A stretch of DNA of 64,000 nt from JABDQZ01 sp963801985 (GTDB lineage Bacteria; Pseudomonadota; Gammaproteobacteria; Chromatiales; Chromatiaceae). Within the stretch, counting starts at the first letter, position 1, and every line of letters starts with the position of its first letter. Shown in pieces: positions 1 to 6,863 of the stretch. The notes beneath the pieces were generated by a model. The model saw only the letters and a program-made list of their open reading frames with translations. It ran no database searches and had not been told where the DNA came from. Location: positions 62,001-126,000 of the forward strand of contig CAWDGV010000001.1 in assembly GCA_963801985.1 (NCBI GenBank), written 5' to 3'. Position numbers and translations under genes: made by a program.

Positions 1-105
1 GCCATTCAGAAAATGACCGAGGAGGAGGCCCGCTCGGCATGGGAAATCTATGACGAGATCCTGGCGGCTGAAACCGCCGCTTCACTAACCTATGGAGAAG
101 CCTGA
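1..105 (+). CDS. hypC: HypC, hydrogenase assembly chaperone (C-terminal end only)
   Basis: The window opens inside this frame, and 34 codons remain before the TGA. The visible start AIQKMTEEEARSAWEIYDEI matches the C-terminal helix of HypC/HybG chaperones, which normally follows a HAGFAI segment. The N-terminal MC(L)A motif that binds iron and the large subunit lies outside the window. HypC works with HypD as the scaffold on which the Fe(CN)2CO group of [NiFe] hydrogenase is built. It is followed 14 bp later by hypA, so it is the first visible gene of the hyp operon. The family call rests on a short tail plus strong context. Confidence 0.8.
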   Translation, partial: AIQKMTEEEARSAWEIYDEILAAETAASLTYGEA

Positions 106-119
106 AAAAGTAACTGCAT

Positions 120-464
120 ATGCATGAGCTTGCCGTCTGCCAGGACATCATTACCCAGGTTGAAAGGATTGCCCGGGAAAACAATGCAGTTGCAGTTTAC
201 CGTATCACTTTGGAAATTGGCCCCTTATCCGGTGTAGAAGCCGTTTTGCTGGAAGCTGCTTTCCCCATTGCCAGTGCCGGTACAGTGGCAGAAAAGTCAA
301 AACTTGAAATTACTGAAATACCTGTCAAAGTGACATGTAACAGCTGTCAGAAAACATCAACGGTGACCACCAATAACCTGACCTGCCGGCATTGCGGCGA
401 CTGGCAGACACAGCTGGTCAGTGGTGATGAGATGGTGTTAAAACGAATTGAAATGGATACCTAA
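120..464 (+). CDS. hypA: HypA, hydrogenase nickel-insertion metallochaperone
   Basis: This 114-residue protein has the usual family length. It starts MHELAVC, where His2 is the conserved nickel ligand. Two CxxC pairs (CNSC and CRHC, about residues 73-92) form the structural zinc site. HypA delivers nickel to the hydrogenase large subunit together with the GTPase HypB. The ATG is fixed because the nickel-binding MHE must be N-terminal. The gene ends 3 bp before hypB, so the two are almost certainly co-transcribed and translationally coupled. Confidence 0.95.
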   Translation: MHELAVCQDIITQVERIARENNAVAVYRITLEIGPLSGVEAVLLEAAFPIASAGTVAEKSKLEITEIPVKVTCNSCQKTSTVTTNNLTCRHCGDWQTQLVSGDEMVLKRIEMDT

Positions 465-467
465 GCG

Positions 468-1352
468 ATGTGTGATACTTGCGGTTGCAACATTACACCA
501 GGCAACAAACACCTGGTTGAGCATAATGGCAAACTGGCCACCACTGAAGATGGCAAGGCTGCCGTGGAAGTTTTACACAGCCTGCTGCATGAAAACGATC
601 ACCAGGCTATGCATAACCGCCAGCACTTTGATCAGCACAAGGTACTCGCCATTAACCTGATGTCTTCACCCGGTTCGGGCAAAACCTCGCTGCTGGAGAA
701 AACCATTGAAACACTTGGCAAGGACATCCGGATCGCCGTTATCGAGGGCGACCTGGAAACCGAAAATGATGCCAACCGTATTCGCGAAAAGGGCGCACCC
801 GCGGTACAGATCACTACCGGCTCTGCCTGTCATCTTGATGCCCACATGGTGCACGATGGTCTGCACCAGCTGGAGCTATCCGGTATCGACATCCTGTTTA
901 TTGAAAACGTCGGCAACCTGGTCTGTCCGGCCAGCTTCGACCTGGGCCATCACCTGAATGTAACGCTTTTATCTTCCACTGAAGGCGATGACAAGCCCTC
1001 CAAGTACCCGGTTATGTTTCGTGCAGCCGACCTGATGCTGATCACCAAGTCCGACCTGCTGGAATATCTTGACGATTTTGACCCCGAAAAGGCCATACAG
1101 AATTTCAGAAAACTGGCCAAGGACAATACGGTTATTACCCTGTCATCCAAAAATCAGCTGGGCTTCGACGAATGGATCTCCTGGCTGCAGGACAGCCTGC
1201 AGCAGCACCGTGAAAAACTGGCCAACGGTCAAACCCAGCACCCGGCCATACAGCCCGACGGCATGCATCTGCATGGTCATAAGCATTCACACAGTCATGA
1301 ACATAGCCATGATCATGATCATCAGCACGAGCATCATCACTCACACCCATGA
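468..1352 (+). CDS. hypB: HypB, nickel-inserting GTPase with C-terminal His tail
   Basis: This 294-residue protein starts MCDTCGC, the N-terminal high-affinity nickel motif. The GTPase domain shows the P-loop SSPGSGKTSL (about residue 67), EGDLETENDA, the metal-site segment TTGSACHLDAHMV, ENVGNLVCPA, and TKSDLL in place of the G4 NKxD. The last ~25 residues are almost entirely His alternating with Ser, Glu, Asp and Lys. In most His-rich HypB proteins that stretch lies between the N-terminal Cys motif and the GTPase domain, so its C-terminal position here is unusual. It may store or concentrate nickel. The stop overlaps the hypD start (ATGA). Confidence 0.96.
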   Translation: MCDTCGCNITPGNKHLVEHNGKLATTEDGKAAVEVLHSLLHENDHQAMHNRQHFDQHKVLAINLMSSPGSGKTSLLEKTIETLGKDIRIAVIEGDLETENDANRIREKGAPAVQITTGSACHLDAHMVHDGLHQLELSGIDILFIENVGNLVCPASFDLGHHLNVTLLSSTEGDDKPSKYPVMFRAADLMLITKSDLLEYLDDFDPEKAIQNFRKLAKDNTVITLSSKNQLGFDEWISWLQDSLQQHREKLANGQTQHPAIQPDGMHLHGHKHSHSHEHSHDHDHQHEHHHSHP

Positions 1353-2452
1353 GCATTGATGCGAGCACCTGGCTGGAACGCATTCGCAGCCTGCCGCTGC
1401 CTGACAACATCCGGGTCATGAATGTTTGTGGCGGCCATGAACGCTCCATTTCCATGGCCGGGCTGCGCACCGCCCTTCCCGCTAATATTGAATTGATACC
1501 CGGCCCGGGTTGCCCGGTGTGTGTCTGCCCGGAAGAGGATATTTACCAGGCAATTCAACTGGCCCTGCATGAAGACATTATCCTGCTGGCTTTTGGCGAC
1601 ATGTTGCGTGTACCGGTCAATGTGCCCAAAGGTGAGGTTCGCTCCCTCGAACAGGCCCGTGCCGCTGGCGCTGATATACGTCCCGTTGCCTCGCCGCTGG
1701 ATGTGACTGCCATAGCCCGCCAGCAACCTGACAAAACCATCGTTTTCTTCGCCGCCGGCTTTGAAACCACCACCGCACCTGTTGCTGCCATGATTGCCGA
1801 GGGCCTGCCTGATAATGTGCAGGTCCTGCTGTCCGGTCGCTTAACCTGGCCTGCCGTTTCCATGTTGCTTCAGTCCGGTGAAGCCGGTTTCCAGGCACTG
1901 GTTGCACCCGGTCATGTCGCCACGGTCATGGGCCCTGAAGAATGGTCTTTCGTGACCGATGATTTTCATATCCCTACCGCAGTCGCCGGTTTTTCACCGG
2001 AAAGCCTGCTGGCCGCCACCTATTCGGTATTGCGTCAGTCCCTTGAAGACAGGATCTTCCTGGATAACTGTTATCCCGAACTGGTCAAACCCGGTGGCAA
2101 TGCCGGTGCGAAAAAACAGATGTCGGATGTTCTGGATGTCGTTGATGCCAACTGGCGTGGCATTGGCATCATTCCCGGATCGGGCTTTGAATTAAAAGAA
2201 TCCTATGCAAAGCACAATGCCCGCATCCAGTTTCCCAGCTACGATGAAGAGAACCGTCGTCGCAAGGGAAAAATGCCACCCGGTTGTGACTGTGCCAACG
2301 TCGTACTGGGCAAAAAATATCCCAATGAATGCGTGTTGTACGGCAAGGCTTGCACACCGCGTAATCCCGTCGGTCCCTGCATGGTGTCTGATGAAGGTGC
2401 CTGCCGTATCTGGTGGTCTACCGGTGTACGGGAACAAACATCTGTTGCTTAA
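1349..2452 (+). CDS. hypD: HypD, Fe-cyanide/CO scaffold protein
   Basis: This 367-residue iron-sulfur protein forms, with HypC, the platform for Fe(CN)2CO assembly. Visible family motifs are NVCGGHERSIS near residue 27, GPGCPVCVCPEED near residue 51, and the C-terminal cysteine cluster PPGCDCANVVLG...CVLYGKACTP...GPCMVSDEGAC that carries the [4Fe-4S] cluster. Length is normal. The start codon overlaps the hypB stop as ATGA, which indicates translational coupling. It is followed by a 165-bp gap holding a palindromic element before hypF. Confidence 0.96.
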   Translation: MSIDASTWLERIRSLPLPDNIRVMNVCGGHERSISMAGLRTALPANIELIPGPGCPVCVCPEEDIYQAIQLALHEDIILLAFGDMLRVPVNVPKGEVRSLEQARAAGADIRPVASPLDVTAIARQQPDKTIVFFAAGFETTTAPVAAMIAEGLPDNVQVLLSGRLTWPAVSMLLQSGEAGFQALVAPGHVATVMGPEEWSFVTDDFHIPTAVAGFSPESLLAATYSVLRQSLEDRIFLDNCYPELVKPGGNAGAKKQMSDVLDVVDANWRGIGIIPGSGFELKESYAKHNARIQFPSYDEENRRRKGKMPPGCDCANVVLGKKYPNECVLYGKACTPRNPVGPCMVSDEGACRIWWSTGVREQTSVA

Positions 2453-2507
2453 GATTCTTATTAACAGACAGCTTTACCGAAAAAGTCCGGATATTTTCCG
2501 CTTCCAT

Positions 2508-2591
2508 TTATCTCTTGCAGAAGACGCCGTAAAAACATCCCTGTTGGCTTGGATGAAACATCCATGTTTCATACACTTCTGCAAGAGATAA
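2508..2591. repeat. Palindromic element, copy 1, hypD-hypF gap
   Basis: A perfect 16-bp inverted repeat (2508-2523 against 2576-2591, TTATCTCTTGCAGAAG) encloses a second hairpin (ATGAAACAT 2553-2561 / ATGTTTCAT 2564-2572). Read on the minus strand, the order is outer arm, GAAGTGT, hairpin with a GGA-type loop, CAAGCC, CAGGGATG, ACGGCGTCTT, outer arm. The element at 4935-5018 has the same order with different stem sequences that still pair. It could fold in transcript or DNA. No protein is encoded. Confidence 0.75.
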
Positions 2592-2617
2592 TCGAAAACG
2601 GTTCGGCCCCTAAATAA

Positions 2618-4870
2618 ATGCTTACGCAAAGATTAATTGTTACCGGCCATGTTCAGGGCGTAGGTTTCCGCCCTTTCATCTACCGTCTTGCCCGGCAACA
2701 CGACCTGACAGGCTCGGTCACCAACCGCTCCGGTGAAGTTGTCATCATCTGCCAGGGCAATGAACAATCACTGCAGGACTTCGCACAACAAGTTATTGCC
2801 AAAGCACCGCCACTGGCAAAACCCTTAATCGAGCACCAGGAAAAAATAGAAAGCCCGGCCTTTGACAGTTTCACCATAGCAGCCAGCCACAGCAGTGAAT
2901 CTCCGGACATCCATATTCCACCCGACTATTTCACCTGTGATGATTGCCTGGCTGAAATGACTGACCCGCAGCAACGGCGTTATCGCTACCCGTTCACCAA
3001 TTGCACGCAATGTGGACCACGTTACACGCTGATTGAAGCTTTACCTTACGACCGCCCAAACACCAGCATGAAGGATTTTCCCTTGTGCGCGGACTGCCAG
3101 CTGGAATACTCCGATCCGAACGACCGACGCTTTCACGCACAACCCCTGGCCTGTAAGAAATGCGGCCCGACACTGTCATTCCAAGACGAAACACAATCAA
3201 TCCTGGGAAATGACGCCAGCCTTCAGGCATGTATCAAGGCATTGCAGGCAGGCAAGATCATCGCAGTAAAAGGCATCGGCGGTTATCACCTGATGTGTGA
3301 TGCCCTCAATGAAAATGCCATCGAGACCCTGCGCCAACGTAAGCATCGCCCGGACAAGCCACTGGCGGTTATGTTTCCCATGTCAGGCAACGATGGACTG
3401 GAAACCATCAGGCAATTTGTCATACCTGGCAATGAAGAAGAACGCCTGGTCACTGACCCACAAAGACCCATCGTGTTAACCGCCAAACGGGCGGATTGTT
3501 CGCTGCCAGATGCAATTGCACCGGGACTTAACGAAATCGGTGTTTTCTTACCCTACAGTCCGTTACACCATTTACTGCTTACAGATTTTAATGGCCCCTT
3601 GATTGCAACCTCTGGCAACGTCTCCGGTGAGCCGGTTATCACTGACAATAAGCAGGCTGAAACCAGGCTGCAGCAGATCGCTGATGCTTTCCTGCTGCAT
3701 AACCGCCCCATTGTCAGGCCAGCGGATGATTCAGTAAAACGGGTCATTGCAGGAAAGCCCCGTAACCTGCGGCTCGGACGCGGCCTGGCTCCACTGGAGA
3801 TACCACTTCAAATCAAGGCTCCTGCAAAACTTTCCGCCCCTGTGCTGGCAGTTGGCGGGCACCTGAAATCCACCGTTGCCCTGGCCTGGGATAACCGGCT
3901 GGTTATATCACCCCATATCAGCGACCTCGATACCGCACGCGGCCTGCAAATATTTGAGCAGGTTATTCATGACCTGCAAAAACTTTACCAGGTCGATGCA
4001 GAACATATTATTTGTGATGCCCACCCGGCCTACCAAAGTCACCGCTGGGCTAAAAAACAGCCTTTACCATTTACACCGGTTTGGCATCATCATGCGCACG
4101 CCGCTGTTGTCAGTGGTGAATATCCCGATATCAAAAACTGGTTGATGTTCTGCTGGGATGGTGTCGGCCTGGGAGCTGATAACAGCCTGTGGGGTGGTGA
4201 AACTTTTTATGGCAAGCCGGGTAACTGGCAGCATGTCGCAGCATTCAGGCCCTTTTATTTACCCGGTGCTGACAAGGCTGGCCGTGAACCCTGGCGTTCG
4301 GCAGCCGCTTTACGCTGGCAAACCGGTGATTTCACTTTACCTGTTCTCGACAATGCCTCGCTGGCTTTACAGGCCTGGCAGAAAAAAATCAATACACCGC
4401 AAAGCAGTGCCGCCGGCCGCCTGTTTGATGCTGCCGCCAACATGGTTCTGCAGGTGGACAGCGTCAGCTACGAAGGCCAGGGCCCCATGCAACTGGAAGC
4501 CATTGCCAGTCATCATCAGGACAGTATCACGATGCCCATCACTCCTGACACTGCCGGCATTATGCGCATTGACTGGTCCTCTTTGCTCAAGTCATTGCAG
4601 GACGCGAACATACCGCAGGCACAAAGGGCGGCGATTTTCCATAACAGCATGGCGCAGACGGTTATCGACCAGGCCCTGTTATTTAACAAGGAATTTGAAA
4701 TTAATGCGATAGGCCTAAGCGGCGGCGTGTTTCAAAACAGGCGGCTGGTTGAAACCATCATGCGCCTGGGAATGGAACATGAACTTGATATCCGTTTGCC
4801 GGAAATTATTCCGGTCAATGATGGCGGCCTGAGTTACGGCCAGGTTATCGAGTTTTTAGGTTTGCATTAA
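2618..4870 (+). CDS. hypF: HypF, carbamoyltransferase for hydrogenase maturation
   Basis: This 750-residue protein has the standard HypF layout. An acylphosphatase-like domain (VTGHVQGVGFRPFIYRLA, residues 4-22) is followed by two zinc-finger-like CxxC...CxxC modules between about residues 105 and 185 (CDDC, CTQC, CADC, CKKC). A YrdC-like nucleotide-binding domain comes next (GGYHLMCDA; LRLGRGLAP near 390), then a Kae1-like carbamoyltransferase domain with the metal site HHHAHAAVV (about 490) and GLSGGVFQNRRL near the C-terminus. It transfers a carbamoyl group to the HypE C-terminal cysteine as the source of the CN ligands. The gene is intact and flanked on both sides by related palindromic elements. 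Confidence 0.96.
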   Translation: MLTQRLIVTGHVQGVGFRPFIYRLARQHDLTGSVTNRSGEVVIICQGNEQSLQDFAQQVIAKAPPLAKPLIEHQEKIESPAFDSFTIAASHSSESPDIHIPPDYFTCDDCLAEMTDPQQRRYRYPFTNCTQCGPRYTLIEALPYDRPNTSMKDFPLCADCQLEYSDPNDRRFHAQPLACKKCGPTLSFQDETQSILGNDASLQACIKALQAGKIIAVKGIGGYHLMCDALNENAIETLRQRKHRPDKPLAVMFPMSGNDGLETIRQFVIPGNEEERLVTDPQRPIVLTAKRADCSLPDAIAPGLNEIGVFLPYSPLHHLLLTDFNGPLIATSGNVSGEPVITDNKQAETRLQQIADAFLLHNRPIVRPADDSVKRVIAGKPRNLRLGRGLAPLEIPLQIKAPAKLSAPVLAVGGHLKSTVALAWDNRLVISPHISDLDTARGLQIFEQVIHDLQKLYQVDAEHIICDAHPAYQSHRWAKKQPLPFTPVWHHHAHAAVVSGEYPDIKNWLMFCWDGVGLGADNSLWGGETFYGKPGNWQHVAAFRPFYLPGADKAGREPWRSAAALRWQTGDFTLPVLDNASLALQAWQKKINTPQSSAAGRLFDAAANMVLQVDSVSYEGQGPMQLEAIASHHQDSITMPITPDTAGIMRIDWSSLLKSLQDANIPQAQRAAIFHNSMAQTVIDQALLFNKEFEINAIGLSGGVFQNRRLVETIMRLGMEHELDIRLPEIIPVNDGGLSYGQVIEFLGLH

Positions 4871-4934
4871 ACAATCGTGTTATTTTTACTCCGCCCAATA
4901 AATATTGATTAAGCAAATTATATAAGGCAGGTGT

Positions 4935-5018
4935 GCATGGTTTGCTGAAGTGTTGGCAGCAGGGATGCTGCCATCAAGCCCCCAGGGAAGGGGTAACGGC
5001 GTCTTCAGCAAACCATGC
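4935..5018. repeat. Palindromic element, copy 2, hypF-hypE gap
   Basis: A perfect 16-bp inverted repeat (GCATGGTTTGCTGAAG 4935-4950 and its complement 5003-5018) encloses a hairpin TGGCAGCA/TGCTGCCA with loop GGGA (4954-4973). This is followed by CAAGCC, a small hairpin around CCCAGGGA, and ACGGCGTCTT. It is the same element as 2508-2591 in the opposite orientation. Only the loops and connectors are conserved; the stem sequences differ but remain complementary. Confidence 0.75.
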
Positions 5019-5056
5019 GCAGCTACCTTACAACGCGATTATTTTGGTCATTTAAT

Positions 5057-6071
5057 ATGCAAGACAAATACATCACCCTCGCCCATGGTAACGGCGGACG
5101 CTTCATGCGCTCGTTGATCGAAGATATCTTTGCCCGCCATTTAAGCAATGACACGCTCGATATTCAGGGTGATGCAACACGTCTGCCGGAGATTGACGGT
5201 CAGCTGCTTTTCTCGGTCGATGGCTTTACCGTGCAGCCCTTGGAATTTCCGGGTGGCAACATCGGCTCTTTGGCTGTCCACGGTACTGTCAACGACCTGG
5301 CAGTCAGTGGCGCCCTTCCCCGCTACCTGAGTCTCAGTGCGATTATTGAAGAAGGCCTCGAATTTAAGCTACTCGATAAGCTGGTGAAAAGTATCGCCGA
5401 TGCCGCCAACGAAGCCGGCGTCAAGGTCGTCACCGGTGATACCAAGGTCGTGCCGCATGGGCATGGCGGAGGCGTTTATTTCACAACATCCGGTATTGGC
5501 ATTAAACAGGCAGATGTAGAACTGGGACTGAGACAGGTTCAAGCCCGGTGACAAAATCCTGGTCAGTGGCAGCGTTGGTGATCATGGCACCTGCGTCATG
5601 CTGGCACGCGAGGAATTTGGCTTAAGCGGAGATCTTCAGTCCGACAGTGCCTGTGTACTGCCATTGACCAGCAGCATTTTAAATTTTCCAGGACTGCATT
5701 TTATGCGTGACCCGACCAGGGGCGGCCTGGCTACTGTCGCACATGAAATTGCAACTGCTAGCGGTCATACTGTGCGTTTATTTGAAAATGCCATACCCGT
5801 GAAGGACCCGGTACGCTCGGTTTGCGAAATGCTGGGTTACGATCCCTATTATCTCGCCTGCGAAGGACGTGTTGTTGCCGTTGCCAGTGCAGAAGCGGCA
5901 GATAAAATTCTGGCGAAATGGCAAACATTAGCGGCTGGCCAGGATGCCGCCATTATTGGCCAGGTTGAACAGCTGGATGCCGGTTCAGGGCATGTCATAC
6001 TGGTAACAGAACTGGGCGGCGAAAGGTTGCTGGATGAACTGGAAGACGATCCGTTACCCAGAATTTGTTAA
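5057..6071 (+). CDS. hypE: HypE, hydrogenase maturation dehydratase, one-base frameshift
   Basis: HypE dehydrates the HypF-attached thiocarboxamide on its C-terminal cysteine to thiocyanate. The protein starts MQDKYITLAHGNGGRFMRSL and ends DDPLPRIC, with the catalytic terminal Cys present. An upstream in-frame ATG at 5015 lies in the palindrome arm, so 5057 is the better start. The frame breaks near 5531: removing the A there turns ELGLRQVQAR-stop into ELGLDRFKPGDKILVSG, the normal HypE sequence, and restores about 337 residues. Everything else looks intact and under selection. A sequencing error, a recent mutation or programmed frameshifting are all possible; the first is simplest. Confidence 0.9.
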
Positions 6072-6082
6072 ACAGGTTTTCA

Positions 6083-6724
6083 TCAGTGCGGTAAAACCAG
6101 CGTGGTACCGCCCAGGCCAAGCCAGTACATCACTACTTTCACGGATTCCTCGAGGTAATAAATAATACCTTTCTCGGTGGTAAACCAGTTGGTTTCATCA
6201 AAAATATCATTCGGTGCGGCTGCCATTTCCAACTGGATATAACCCAGACCGTTGGCATTAAAAACTTTTTTGAAAGCATAGTAGGTCCGGTAGGTATGTG
6301 GCTTGTCAGTGACGACAATCAGGTGCTGTTCACCCGGATTTTTCTTCAGGTAATCCACCGCATCCAGGGCTTCATCATAAGTGCTCATCGCACCCTCTTT
6401 ATGCGTTGTGGGCAAAAACTGCACCGGCACTTTAAGCTTCAGCAAGTTCAATTCAGCATAGGCATTGCGCGCCAGCACGTAAGGACTTAATTTCCCGTTC
6501 CAGTTCTTTTCCTGGGTCAGAAACACCTTGTTGGCATAACCTTCATGGTACAGCCTGGCTGCGTAGTCAGGCCGGGTATCAATATTGCCACTCATGATGA
6601 TCATGACATCTGCACCCTCGGTAGCCGTGTTAATCGTAAACAGCCTGGCATAGCCAGTCAGCAATTGCGTCCTGAATATGTAGAGCAACAATAACAAGAT
6701 AATGAAAAACAGGATTTTCTTCAT
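6083..6724 (-). CDS. DUF218/YdcF-SanA-like membrane-anchored protein
   Basis: The start chosen is MKKILFFIILLLLLYIF, which gives an N-terminal membrane anchor; a longer frame reaches 6760. The rest resembles the DUF218 (YdcF/SanA/ElyC-like) fold: ADVMIIMSGNIDTRPDYAA, YANKVFLTQ, an STYDEALDAVDYL segment and IVVTDKPHTYRTYYAFKKVF. Members of this group act at the envelope or bind nucleotides, but a substrate cannot be named here. The gene is convergent with hypE, with 11 bp between the stop codons. It is probably unrelated to hydrogenase maturation. Confidence 0.75.
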   Translation of the reverse strand: MKKILFFIILLLLLYIFRTQLLTGYARLFTINTATEGADVMIIMSGNIDTRPDYAARLYHEGYANKVFLTQEKNWNGKLSPYVLARNAYAELNLLKLKVPVQFLPTTHKEGAMSTYDEALDAVDYLKKNPGEQHLIVVTDKPHTYRTYYAFKKVFNANGLGYIQLEMAAAPNDIFDETNWFTTEKGIIYYLEESVKVVMYWLGLGGTTLVLPH

Positions 6725-6863
6725 AGCAACCAGCCGGGTCCCGAAAATAATTAAATCCAATATAACAGATTCACCTGATCATCTTCACAGGGTTTTAGCC
6801 GGCAAAAAGATTTTTTGCTGACAGACTCGCCAACTGAGCCTGCCAGCAGGCATACTCCAACCT

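Noticed and set aside
448..660. 70-codon ORF overlapping hypB start
   Set aside because: It runs in another frame through hypB, has no family resemblance, and hypA/hypB fully explain the DNA.
5015..5056. Upstream ATG for hypE at 5015
   Set aside because: It lies within the right arm of the palindromic element and adds residues not found in HypE; MQDKYITLAHG at 5057 is canonical.
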